Notes under the pieces: generated by a model
Told to the model about the DNA's origin: nothing
Seen by the model: the letters and a program-made list of their open reading frames with translations, nothing else
Database searches by the model: none
Source of the DNA: Halolacustris sp051744345
Lineage (GTDB): Bacteria > Actinomycetota > Humimicrobiia > Humimicrobiales > Humimicrobiaceae
Direction of reading: 5' to 3'
Assembly (NCBI GenBank): GCA_051744345.1
Contig: JBNJCW010000004.1
Location: 1 to 55,932, forward strand
Length of the DNA: 55,932 nt
Translations under genes and position numbers: made by a program
Part shown: positions 47,362 through 55,884 of the stretch, piece by piece
How positions within the stretch are numbered: position 1 is the first letter of the stretch
How the letters are laid out: every line of letters starts with the position of its first letter

Positions 47362-48672
47362 ATGTTATTACCGGTTACCAGCAGTATTGATAAGCAGGGA
47401 TTGCTTTCAGTGGGAGGCCTTAGCGTTCGCCAGCTTAAGGAAAAGTACGGGACTCCCCTGTATGTAATGGATATTGCCACCATAAAGAAACAGTGCAGAG
47501 ACTACAGGGAATGCTTTGCTTCTGTTGGACTGGATTCTGAAATTATTTATGCATCCAAGGCTTTTGCCAGCATAGCTTCCTGCCAGCTTATTGCCCTGGA
47601 GGGCTTGAGCATTGATGTATCTACCGGAGGAGAGCTCTATATTGCCCTTGAAAGCGGTTTTGAGCCCCACAGGATATTTTTCCATGGAAACAATAAATCC
47701 AAGCAGGAGATTGCATACGGGCTTAACAGTAATGTTGGCTATTTTATAGTGGATAATTTTGATGAGCTAAAGCTGCTGGCCGAGCTTGCCGCCGGGGCGG
47801 GCAGGAGGCAGAAGGTGTTTTTAAGGATTACCCCGGGCATTAAGGCCTCTACCCATGAATACATACAGACCGGAAAGGTTGAATCCAAGTTCGGTTTCGG
47901 GATCCACGGCTCTGTGGCCATGGAAGCGGTAAAGGCTGCCCTTAGCTACGGGAGCCTGGAGCTGGTGGGTATCCACAGCCATATCGGTTCACAGATATTC
48001 AACCTTTCTTCCTATGAGAAGCTTATCGATGTGCTGCTCAAGTTTTTAAGGAACATAAAGCCGGCCCTGGGCGCAGACATAAGGGGGGTAAATATAGGGG
48101 GCGGACTGGGTATACAGTATACCAGCCAGGACAAGCCCCCTACGGTTAGCCAGTTTGCAGAGGTGATTGGTGATGCAGCCAGAAGGTATGGAAAAAAGCA
48201 TGGGGTGGAAATAGAAAAAATGTACCTGGAGCCCGGAAGGTCAATTGTGGGCAATGCAGGCATAACCCTGTATGAGGCAGGTTCCGTAAAGGAGATACCC
48301 CATGTAAAAAACTATATAGCTGTGGACGGGGGCATGTCTGATAATATCAGGCCTATCCTGTATCAGGCAAAATATGAGGCGTTTCTGGCAGAGAGGATGA
48401 ATGATGAGCCGGCAGGCAAAACCTATACCGTCGTGGGCAAGCACTGTGAAAGCGGCGATGTGCTGGTGGAGGATATCCATTTGCCAATTGTAAATAAAGG
48501 TGATTTAATTGCTATTGCAGCTACAGGGGCCTATTGTTTTGCCATGTCCAGCAATTATAACGGCCAGCCCCGGAGCGCGGTGGTGGCTGTGGAGGATTCA
48601 AAAAGCTGGGTATGGATTGAAAGGCAGCAGTACTGCGATTTGATATCAGGAAACAGGAAGCTTTATGAATAA
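47362..48672 (+). CDS. lysA: Diaminopimelate decarboxylase
   Basis: 436 residues. PLP enzyme for the last step of lysine synthesis. The PLP lysine is K66 in IIYASKAFAS. SKFGFGIHG, LVGIHSHIGSQIF, VNIGGGLGIQY, LEPGRSIVGNAGITLYEAG, GKHCESGDVL and GAYCFAMSSNYN follow family order. A strong site (AGGAG) precedes the ATG. The stop overlaps the hom start by 8 bases. No other lysine-pathway gene lies in this window. Confidence 0.96.
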   Translation: MLLPVTSSIDKQGLLSVGGLSVRQLKEKYGTPLYVMDIATIKKQCRDYRECFASVGLDSEIIYASKAFASIASCQLIALEGLSIDVSTGGELYIALESGFEPHRIFFHGNNKSKQEIAYGLNSNVGYFIVDNFDELKLLAELAAGAGRRQKVFLRITPGIKASTHEYIQTGKVESKFGFGIHGSVAMEAVKAALSYGSLELVGIHSHIGSQIFNLSSYEKLIDVLLKFLRNIKPALGADIRGVNIGGGLGIQYTSQDKPPTVSQFAEVIGDAARRYGKKHGVEIEKMYLEPGRSIVGNAGITLYEAGSVKEIPHVKNYIAVDGGMSDNIRPILYQAKYEAFLAERMNDEPAGKTYTVVGKHCESGDVLVEDIHLPIVNKGDLIAIAATGAYCFAMSSNYNGQPRSAVVAVEDSKSWVWIERQQYCDLISGNRKLYE

Positions 48673-49981
48673 TAATTATAAAAATATAAATATAGGGCTG
48701 ATAGGGTTTGGCTATATAGCCAGCTGCGTGTACCGTTTGATTCATGAGCAGAGGGATTATATAGCCAGCAAGATAGAAAGACGGCTGAATGTAACCCGCA
48801 TAGCAGAAAAAGACTTAAGCAAGCTTAAAAACAATATCCCCGGGCTATCCAGCGTGTCTGTCTCCGGTGATGCGGCCGACATACTGGAGGATGAGGACAT
48901 AGACATAGTGGTGGAGCTTATAGGGGGGATTGTGCCTGCTTATGATTTCGTGTCCAGGGCTCTGGAAAAGGGAAAGTATGTGGTTACTGCCAATAAGGAT
49001 TTGATAGCCAACAAGGGGAAAAAGCTTTTTGATATAGCCCAAGGGTCTAATGTGGATATTTTGTTTGAGGCAAGCGTATGCGGGGGGATACCCATAATCG
49101 GCCCGCTTAAGTCATCCCTTGCTTCAAATAATATCAGCAAGATTGTGGGGGTGGTAAACGGTACCACCAATTACATACTTACCCGGATGCAAAAGGATAA
49201 CCTTTCCTTTGCCCAGGCGCTGAAGATGGCCCAGGACCTGGGGTATGCGGAAAAGGCAAACCCTTCTGCTGATATTGAGGGATATGATGCAGCCTGCAAG
49301 CTGGCTATTCTTTCATCCATTGCTTTTAATTCCAGGGTGGTGATGGATGATGTCTACAGGGAAGGCATTACCTCCATAAAGGCAGTGGATATAGGCAATG
49401 CCCAGGAGATGGGCTACCGCATAAAGCTTTTGGCCATCGGCATGGAAAAAGAGGGCGGTATAACCGTGAAGGTGCATCCAGCCCTGGTGCCTGTAGGGCA
49501 TATCCTTGCTTCTATTGAAGATACCTATAATGCGGTTTATGTTTACGGAAATTACGTGGACGAGGTTATGGGCTATGGCCGGGGAGCGGGAGACAGGCCG
49601 ACCGCCTCCTCAGTAGTAGGGGATATTATAAAGATTGCCAGAAACCATGACCGGCACAATAAGGGGGCAATTTACGGCTGCAGCTGTTTTAAGGCAAAAA
49701 AGATAAAACCCATAGATGAGGATATTAGCAAGTTTTACCTGCTTATGGATGCGGCAGACAGGCCGGGGGTCCTGGCCAAGATCGCCAATGTCTTCGGGGA
49801 TAATGCGGTTAGCATTAAATCCATGATACAGAAGCAGGCCGAAAAGGAAGGCACAGCCAGGCTCATATTTATAACCCACGAAGTTTTAAATAAAAACCTT
49901 TATAAATCTATTGAACAGGTATCAAGTCTGGATGTGGTCCAAAAAGTTCTCAGTGCCATAAGGGTAGAGGATCTGGACTGA
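48665..49981 (+). CDS. hom: Homoserine dehydrogenase
   Basis: 438 residues. The NAD(P)-binding GLIGFGYIASCVYRLI begins at about residue 8, VVTANKDLIANKG and GIPIIGPLKSSLASNNISKIVGVVNGTTNYIL (given in part) are the catalytic region, GYAEKANPSADIEGYDAACKLAILS follows, and a C-terminal ACT domain (about 355-430, FYLLMDAADRPGVLAKIANVFG) provides threonine feedback control. It reduces aspartate semialdehyde to homoserine, which feeds both thrC here and the sulfhydrylase operon. It shares one base with the thrC start (TGATG). Confidence 0.95.
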   Translation: MNNNYKNINIGLIGFGYIASCVYRLIHEQRDYIASKIERRLNVTRIAEKDLSKLKNNIPGLSSVSVSGDAADILEDEDIDIVVELIGGIVPAYDFVSRALEKGKYVVTANKDLIANKGKKLFDIAQGSNVDILFEASVCGGIPIIGPLKSSLASNNISKIVGVVNGTTNYILTRMQKDNLSFAQALKMAQDLGYAEKANPSADIEGYDAACKLAILSSIAFNSRVVMDDVYREGITSIKAVDIGNAQEMGYRIKLLAIGMEKEGGITVKVHPALVPVGHILASIEDTYNAVYVYGNYVDEVMGYGRGAGDRPTASSVVGDIIKIARNHDRHNKGAIYGCSCFKAKKIKPIDEDISKFYLLMDAADRPGVLAKIANVFGDNAVSIKSMIQKQAEKEGTARLIFITHEVLNKNLYKSIEQVSSLDVVQKVLSAIRVEDLD

Positions 49982-51486
49982 TGGCAGCAGAAATCAGGTA
50001 CAGGAGCACCAGAGGCGGTTCCAGTGTCAGCTGCCTTAAGGCTATAGTGGAGGGAATAGCAGAGGACGGAGGCCTGTATGTGCCCACTGATTTTCCCAGG
50101 CTGGAGGAGCCCTTAAAAGATTTAGCAGGGATCAGTTATGTGGAGCTGGCCCGTATGATTATGACTGGCTTTTTCCCTGATTTCAGTTCCCGGGATATCG
50201 CTGACTGTGTCCTTGCTGCCTATGATGACAAGTTTGATCACCCTCATATCGCTCCCCTAGTAAAAAAAGGGGATTACTTTTTTTTAGAGCTCTTCCATGG
50301 CCCCACCCTGGCTTTTAAGGATATGGCCTTATCCGTTCTTCCCCACCTGCTGAAAAAAGCATCCCAAATCCTGGGCAATGAGAGAAAGATAGTTATCCTT
50401 ACCGCAACCTCCGGGGATACGGGCAAGGCTGCCCTGGAAGGATTTGCTGATGTTGAGGGTACCGAGATTGTAGTTTTTTACCCCAGGAAAGGGGTGAGCA
50501 AAATACAGGAAAGGCAGATGGTAACCCAGGAGGGCAAAAACACCCATGTTGTTGCCATTGAGGGAAATTTTGATGATGCCCAGAGGGGGGTAAAGGAAAT
50601 ATTTTCCGACAGGCAGTTCAAAAAACTTCTGGAGGAGAGAGGATACATTTTTTCTTCTGCCAATTCCATAAATATTGGGAGGCTCATACCCCAGGTGGCC
50701 TATTATGTTTACAGTTATCTTAAGTTACTTCAGTGGGGAGAGATAGATGAAGGGCAGGAGATAAATTTTAGCGTTCCCACCGGAAATTTTGGCAATATCC
50801 TCGCTGCCTATTATGCCAGGAAGATGGGGCTGCCTGTGGGCAGGCTGATATGCGCTTCCAATATAAACAATGTGCTGTATGATTTTTTTAAAACCGGCGT
50901 ATATGACAGTAACCGAAAGCTTGTTCCCACCTCTTCTCCTTCCATGGATATACTTGTATCCAGCAACCTGGAAAGACTTATTTATGATGTAAGCGGGCAG
51001 GATTCTGATAAGATTAAGAGCCTTTTAGATGGGCTCAATACCAGCGGCAGGTATGAGATTAACCATGATATGAGGGGCAGACTGGGGGATTTTTATGGCG
51101 GTTTTGCCTCAGAAGAGGATACCGCCCGTGCCATCCGCCTGGCCTTTGAGAAGCTGGGATACCTTATTGATACCCATACCGCGGTGGGTTTTGATGTTTA
51201 CCAGAAATACCTAAGGGATACCGGAGACAGCCGCAGGGCGGTTATAGTATCCACTGCCAGCCCGTTTAAGTTCCCGGACAAGGTAATAGAAGCGGTAGGC
51301 GGTGATGCAGGGGCTGGTGACCAGATGGAGCTTATAGGAAGGCTTTCAGAGATAAGCGGGGTACCGGTGCCGGAAAGGATAAAAAAGCTTGCCCGGCTTC
51401 CGGTAAGGCATGATGCTGTATGCAGCGGAGAAGAAATGAAGGACCGGATAGCGGACATGCTGGAGCTGGGAAGGGATAGCCAATGA
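49981..51486 (+). CDS. thrC: Threonine synthase
   Basis: 501 residues, the long (class with N-terminal domain) form. YRSTRGGSSVSCLKAIVEGIAEDGGLYVP is the N-terminal domain start (in part). The PLP lysine is K113 in HGPTLAFKDMALS. LTATSGDTGKAALEGF binds the PLP phosphate and VPTGNFGNILAAYYARKMGLP is diagnostic. It turns O-phosphohomoserine into threonine. Start and stop both overlap neighbours (TGATG and ATGA), so the whole run is translationally coupled. Confidence 0.96.
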   Translation: MAAEIRYRSTRGGSSVSCLKAIVEGIAEDGGLYVPTDFPRLEEPLKDLAGISYVELARMIMTGFFPDFSSRDIADCVLAAYDDKFDHPHIAPLVKKGDYFFLELFHGPTLAFKDMALSVLPHLLKKASQILGNERKIVILTATSGDTGKAALEGFADVEGTEIVVFYPRKGVSKIQERQMVTQEGKNTHVVAIEGNFDDAQRGVKEIFSDRQFKKLLEERGYIFSSANSINIGRLIPQVAYYVYSYLKLLQWGEIDEGQEINFSVPTGNFGNILAAYYARKMGLPVGRLICASNINNVLYDFFKTGVYDSNRKLVPTSSPSMDILVSSNLERLIYDVSGQDSDKIKSLLDGLNTSGRYEINHDMRGRLGDFYGGFASEEDTARAIRLAFEKLGYLIDTHTAVGFDVYQKYLRDTGDSRRAVIVSTASPFKFPDKVIEAVGGDAGAGDQMELIGRLSEISGVPVPERIKKLARLPVRHDAVCSGEEMKDRIADMLELGRDSQ

Positions 51487-52694
51487 AGTATGCCGTAGTT
51501 TTAATGGACGGGGCCGCAGACCGCCCGCTGGCAAAACTGGGGGAAAGGACTCCCCTGCAGGCAGCTAAAAAACCTGCCATTGATTCTTTAGCCAGGCATA
51601 GCATGCTGGGCATGGTAAGCACCATTCCTGCGGGCATGGAGCCGGGAAGCGATACCGCCAATCTCTCTGTGCTGGGCTATGACCCGCTAAGCTGCCATAC
51701 CGGCCGCTCCCCCCTGGAAGCAGTAAGCATGGGGGTAGAGCTGGGAGAGGCGGATGTAGCCTTCAGGTGCAACCTGGTCACCCTTTCGGAAGGCAGCTAC
51801 CGGCAGAAAAAAATGGTGGACCACAGCGCCGGGGAGATAACCACCCCAGAAGCAGAAGAGCTGATAGGAGCTGTGGGCCAAGAACTGGCTACGGAGTTCA
51901 TAAGCTTTTATCCCGGGGTTGGCTACAGACACCTGATGGTATGGAAAGGAGGGCCCCACCGGTTAAGCCTTACCCCTCCCCATGACATACTGGGGAAGGC
52001 AGTTGGGGATTATCTTCCCCGGGGAGATAAATCCTCCAGGATACTGGATATAATGGAGAAAAGCACCCGCATACTGGAGGGCCATCCTGTAAACCTCAGG
52101 CGGAAAGAAGAGGGCGAGAGGGAGGCCAACTCCATATGGATCTGGGGCCAGGGCAAAAAACCCGAGCTGACTTCTTTTTTCAATAAATACGGCATAAGAG
52201 GCTCGGTTATATCAGCGGTAGACCTCATAAAGGGCATAGGCATCTGTGCGGGGCTTAAAGCGGTGAAGGTGGAAGGGGCAACCGGAAACCTGCATACCAA
52301 TTTCAGGGGAAAGGCTGAAGCAGCCATAGAAGAGCTCAAGGATAGGCAATTTGTTTACATACATATAGAGGCCCCTGATGAATGCGGCCACCAGGGGGAC
52401 ATACAGGGAAAGATAAAGTCCATAGAGGAGATAGACCGGAAAGTTATAAGGCCTGTGTGGGATTACCTAAAAAAATCAGGAGATGATTTCAAGATCATGG
52501 TTCTTTCAGACCACCCCACCCCTATCTCGGTAAGGACCCACACCCCGGATCCGGTGCCTTTCCTGATATATAGCAGCAGGGGCAGGAGAAATAATCCCCG
52601 GGCTGCCTTTGATGAGTTCTGGCCGCAAAAAAACGGCCCGGCGGCAGTACAGGGCCACACGCTTATGGATATGTTTTTTAAAAAAATGGTATGA
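51483..52694 (+). CDS. apgM: Cofactor-independent phosphoglycerate mutase-like protein (ApgM)
   Basis: 403 residues of the alkaline-phosphatase superfamily, archaeal-type iPGM branch. VVLMDGAADRP has the first metal Asp, PGSDTANLSVLGYDP the catalytic Ser, VYIHIEAPDECGHQGD and VLSDHPTPISVRTHTPDPVPF the other metal ligands. The branch includes proteins proposed to act as homoserine kinases when encoded between thrC and hom. Here a classical GHMP homoserine kinase gene follows at once (4-base overlap), so a phosphoglycerate mutase role, or a redundant threonine-pathway role, are both open. Confidence 0.85.
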   Translation: MKYAVVLMDGAADRPLAKLGERTPLQAAKKPAIDSLARHSMLGMVSTIPAGMEPGSDTANLSVLGYDPLSCHTGRSPLEAVSMGVELGEADVAFRCNLVTLSEGSYRQKKMVDHSAGEITTPEAEELIGAVGQELATEFISFYPGVGYRHLMVWKGGPHRLSLTPPHDILGKAVGDYLPRGDKSSRILDIMEKSTRILEGHPVNLRRKEEGEREANSIWIWGQGKKPELTSFFNKYGIRGSVISAVDLIKGIGICAGLKAVKVEGATGNLHTNFRGKAEAAIEELKDRQFVYIHIEAPDECGHQGDIQGKIKSIEEIDRKVIRPVWDYLKKSGDDFKIMVLSDHPTPISVRTHTPDPVPFLIYSSRGRRNNPRAAFDEFWPQKNGPAAVQGHTLMDMFFKKMV

Positions 52695-53569
52695 AAAAAA
52701 ACACAGCTTGCCTAAAAGCATGCGCCACCTCTGCCAACCTGGGCCCCGGTTTTGACCGGGCGGGCCTGGCTCTGGCCCTTTATAACCATTACAGGGCCAG
52801 GTTCCGGAGTAAGGGCTACAGTTTTTTTGAGACCAATTCCCAAAAGCATATAGAACCCCGCTCGAGCCTGGTGGTAGCCTCTGTGGAAAATACGCTTAAG
52901 ATTTGCCGAAAGGATTGGAGAAAGGGGCTGGCCATAGAGGTAGAGCAGAACATCCCTCCGGGAAAGGGGCTGGGAAGCAGTGCCGCGGATATAATAGCGG
53001 GCATCCTTATAGCCGATAAGCTCTATGGGCTAAAGCTCTCAGAGCAGGATGTATTTGAGATTGCTTTGGGGATGGAAAAGCACCCGGACAATATAGCTGC
53101 AGCGATTACCGGCGGCCTGGCGGTGTGCTACAGGGTTGGAAAAAAATTTAGCTATACCAGGCTAAGTATCCATCCCCATATCAGGGTGCTGCTGTTTATA
53201 CCCAAAGGAAGTATCAGCACCAGAGATGCACGCAAAGCCATACCGGACAAGGTGCCGGCAGAGGATGCAGCGGATAATATTGCCAATTTCTGCCTTCTGG
53301 CTGACAGCTTAAGAAAAGGTGATATCAGCCGGGCTTCGGTGTTTATCCGGGACAGGCTGTACCAGGAATACCGAAGAAACATATACCCTGCCTCCATGGA
53401 GGTATTAGACAAACTTAACCTGGAATACGGGATACCTGCAGCCATAAGCGGCTCCGGCCCTTCGGTTATCGCTTTTGTTAAAAAAGACTTTAACCCATCT
53501 TCTCTGGCCGGCAAGTTTCCTGGATTCAGCATTACCCAGGCTGAAATAAGTTTTAATGGAAGCTGTTAA
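52691..53569 (+). CDS. thrB: Homoserine kinase (GHMP type)
   Basis: 292 residues. ATSANLGPGFDRAGLALALY opens the GHMP fold, the ATP motif PPGKGLGSSAADIIAGI lies at about 97-113, EKHPDNIAAAITGG follows, and AAISGSGPSVIAF near the end is motif 3. It phosphorylates homoserine for ThrC. The start overlaps the apgM stop (ATGA). It is the last gene of the argS-to-thrB block. In Actinobacteria rho often comes next; here a folded non-coding stretch and a toxin-antitoxin pair follow instead. Confidence 0.93.
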   Translation: MKKNTACLKACATSANLGPGFDRAGLALALYNHYRARFRSKGYSFFETNSQKHIEPRSSLVVASVENTLKICRKDWRKGLAIEVEQNIPPGKGLGSSAADIIAGILIADKLYGLKLSEQDVFEIALGMEKHPDNIAAAITGGLAVCYRVGKKFSYTRLSIHPHIRVLLFIPKGSISTRDARKAIPDKVPAEDAADNIANFCLLADSLRKGDISRASVFIRDRLYQEYRRNIYPASMEVLDKLNLEYGIPAAISGSGPSVIAFVKKDFNPSSLAGKFPGFSITQAEISFNGSC

Positions 53570-53576
53570 AGCAAAA

Positions 53577-53606
53577 GAATTGGCCTTATTTAACCGGGAC
53601 CAATTC
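53577..53606 (+). terminator. Hairpin after thrB
   Basis: GAATTGG pairs with CCAATTC over 7 bp around a 16-base loop, directly downstream of thrB. No T-run follows, so it is only a candidate transcription end. Confidence 0.35.
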
Positions 53607-53694
53607 CATATAAAAACGGTTATGGACCCTAAGGCAGGAAGCCATTACCATAAATAGTCCATAAAATGAAGAGATAGGAAAGAGGGGTCTATCA

Positions 53695-53802
53695 ATGAAG
53701 TCCTCCAAAGAATTAAATAGCAATACTGCCATAGTGCAATCTTTACAGTATCAGCCAGAGGGAAATCACTGCAGGGAATTTGAGAGCAGGCTTCGAATAT
53801 GA
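53695..53802 (+). CDS. Possible 35-codon small frame, unknown
   Basis: An open frame starting MKSSKELNSNTAIVQSLQYQ, with AGAGGGG 8 bases before its ATG, ending at a TGA at 53800-53802. The product has one Cys and no membrane helix. It resembles the first residues of some small cupins (VQSLQYQPEG), so it may be the stub of a lost gene. I do not recognise a function, and the evidence for expression is only the ribosome-binding site. Confidence 0.2.
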   Translation: MKSSKELNSNTAIVQSLQYQPEGNHCREFESRLRI

Positions 53803-53814
53803 TATTATTGAATT

Positions 53815-53827
53815 ATTGTAATACAAT
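53815..53827. promoter_or_regulatory. Palindrome before the toxin-antitoxin pair, candidate operator
   Basis: ATTGTA-A-TACAAT is a perfect 6-bp inverted repeat, 22 bases before the likely antitoxin start. Flanking AATTATT and AATAATT arms widen the dyad. Ribbon-helix-helix antitoxins normally bind such a site and repress their own operon. Confidence 0.6.
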
Positions 53828-53848
53828 GTAATAATTAAGGTGATTGAT

Positions 53849-54097
53849 TTGGGCAGAAGAAGCAAAGTCTTAACTCTGTCGCTGCCTCCAGAAATGGCTC
53901 AGGAATTGGATAGAATGGCTAGAGGCGAAGGAAAGAGCAGGAGCGAGTTATTTAAGGATATGTTTAAAGCCTACAAGCAGCATATTGCTGAAAAAGAGTG
54001 GAGAGACCTTTTTAGTTTTGGGAAAGAAACAGCAGAAAAATTCAATATAAAAGATGAAGAAGAACTGTTTAAAATATTAGATGAAGAGGAGTCTTAA
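53849..54097 (+). CDS. Ribbon-helix-helix antitoxin
   Basis: 82 residues from TTG 53849, chosen because AAGGTGA precedes it; a GTG at 53840 lies within that site. The N-terminal ribbon-helix-helix (SKVLTLSLPPEMAQELDRMARGEGKSRSELF) binds DNA as a dimer, its beta strand being KVLTLSLP. The C-terminal part (residues 45-82) is a charged helix that would wrap and block the toxin. A perfect palindrome lies just upstream and the PIN toxin gene starts 8 bases after the stop. Standard type II antitoxin architecture; the string above is given in two overlapping functional parts. Confidence 0.85.
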   Translation: MGRRSKVLTLSLPPEMAQELDRMARGEGKSRSELFKDMFKAYKQHIAEKEWRDLFSFGKETAEKFNIKDEEELFKILDEEES

Positions 54098-54105
54098 ACA
54101 GATCA

Positions 54106-54507
54106 ATGTTAAGAATCGTTTTTGATTCTAATGTATTCATCTCCGCACTTCTTTTTAAAGGTATACCTGCAAAGGTTCTGGATATGGCTTTTAAAAATAA
54201 GATAATCCTGATTACATCAGATGAAATTATTGCAGAGACAGTAAGGATATTAAGAGAAAAATTTAAATGGCCAGAACACAATATAGATAAATTTGTGAGA
54301 AGATTATCCGATATCAGTGTTAATGTAAAATCCCGGATTAATGTAAATATTGTAAAAGAAAGAGGACCGGATAACAGGATAATTGAGTGTGCAGTATCAG
54401 GGAAAGCTGATTTGATAGTGTCTGGGGACAAACATCTTCTAAAATTAAAAAAATATGAAAACATTCCAATAGCCAGGCCAAAATATTTGACTTGTTTGGT
54501 TAACTGA
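54106..54507 (+). CDS. PIN-domain toxin
   Basis: 133 residues. PIN nucleases use a cluster of acidic residues: here Asp7 in VFDSNVFISAL, Glu44 in SDEIIAETV, Asp and Glu in GPDNRIIECA, and Asp in IVSGDKHLLKL. All four positions are present, so the enzyme looks active. It belongs to the putative toxin subgroup that ends in a short variable tail (TIGR00305-like, from memory). As a toxin it would cut RNA and be held inactive by the RHH antitoxin 8 bases upstream. The base composition is more AT-rich than the biosynthetic genes to the left, consistent with transfer. Confidence 0.88.
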   Translation: MLRIVFDSNVFISALLFKGIPAKVLDMAFKNKIILITSDEIIAETVRILREKFKWPEHNIDKFVRRLSDISVNVKSRINVNIVKERGPDNRIIECAVSGKADLIVSGDKHLLKLKKYENIPIARPKYLTCLVN

Positions 54508-54678
54508 GGCGTAAATTTTTTTTAAATTTCTAAAAATTCTAACATTATAGTTTCTGCACCATCATAAAATTCCGAAATCTGCTGTCCATTTTAAAAAAGA
54601 ACACAGGGTTATAACAGTATAAACCATTATTTCTTTTGCTCCGGTATGCTGCTATTGGTAAAACAATAAAATCCTTCT

Positions 54679-55475
54679 ATGCGTATGGAAAACATAATAG
54701 AAGCAAAATCGCTTGCCAGGCTTTTTGATGGATTCAAGGCGGCAGACAGCATTGATTTCTCCCTAAGGCAGGGAGAGATTTTTAGTTTTTTAGGGCCCAA
54801 TGGCGCTGGAAAAACAACCACCATAAGGATGCTTACCGGAATACTTATACCTGATAGGGGCACTGCCCTGATAGATGGGGTTGATATGGCCAGGGAACCC
54901 ATTAAGGCTAAGGAAAGCATAGGGGTTATTCCGGAAGTGGGTAATATTTACCTGGACCTCAGCGCAATGCAGAATATCTTTCTGGCGGGTAAATTTTATG
55001 GACTGGATAAAGTAACAATAAAAAAGAGGGCTGACAGGCTGCTCAAGATGCTGGAATTGGAGGGGAAGGGGAAACTAGCCGTAGGGGCCTTTTCCAAAGA
55101 CCAGAAACAGAGGGGCAGCATAGCTGCCGCTATTGTGCATGAACCCAAGGTGCTTTTTTTGGATGAGCATACCTCAGGCCTGGATGTAGGGAGCCAGAGG
55201 GCTCAAAGAGCGTGATTGAAAAAACCCGGTCTGTAGAGGTATCTTCCGGGCAGCAGACGGGGGTTCTGGAAAAGATTGGCTCCGTTAATAGGGCAGAAGT
55301 ACATGGGGATAAATTCAAGCTGTACACCGGAGGCCCCAGCCGGATGGTAAAAGAGGTGGCCAGGATTGCAGAAGAGCGCGATTGTCCTTTCTGTCATGCT
55401 AAAAGGGCTGTAGAATTTGGTGAATGGTTATGTTCTGATATTTTAAAAGAAGGTACCCCGCAGCGGCCGCAGTAA
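54679..55475 (+). pseudogene. Broken ABC transporter ATPase gene (internal deletion)
   Basis: The first 178 codons encode an ABC ATPase: Walker A GPNGAGKTTT, a signature-like FSKDQKQRGSI in place of the usual S-K-G-M form, and Walker B VLFLDEHTSGLD with His where Pro is expected. The frame then ends at SQRAQRA, before the switch His. From 55212, in another frame, VIEKTRSVEVSSGQQTG and RAEVHGDKFKLYTGGPSRMV match the C-terminal part of the same kind of ATPase. So about 90 residues with the H-loop are deleted and the two parts are out of frame. No permease gene accompanies it in the window. It is very probably inactive. Confidence 0.75.
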
Positions 55476-55884
55476 TTTAAGACCTTTGGGGATTGGCTTC
55501 AATCCGGTCCTCAACCTGTACATACTTGCAGCTAATGGCTGCTTTTCTGATAACGGATACTTTTATGCTTCTGAAATAAATATTGATACAGCATCGCTTG
55601 AAAGAATTTTCATACATAAAATGGATGGCGGCACCCCTCTCCCATAAACCAGGTAAGTTTTTAATCCGATAAACATATGTCGGCTTTGGGAAGATTCTAG
55701 GTTGTTGCTGCTAATACTCAAATATCACCGGCGTTAGCGTAGCAGGATTATTACAAGTGGAATGCTATCCAGGTTTTAATTTTACCTGATTGTTTACATA
55801 TTTTCTGCTAAAATCAATAAATATCAGATATTAAAAGATTTTAATTAAGTAAGCAAGAAGTCAATTATACGAGGAGATTAGCTT
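55476..55884 (+). other. 409-base stretch without a gene
   Basis: No complete gene is visible. One plus-strand frame stays open from about 55447 to a stop near 55646 and includes LGIGFNPVLNLYILAANG, but it has no start codon or ribosome-binding site and I do not recognise it; it may be the tail of another decayed gene. The rest (about 55650-55884) is AT-rich and must hold the promoter of the gene starting at 55885, but I could not find convincing -35 and -10 boxes. Confidence 0.4.

Noticed and set aside
55447..55646. A 66-codon open stretch after the broken ABC gene
   Set aside because: It has no start codon, no ribosome-binding site and no recognisable family; kept only as a remark in the non-coding entry.
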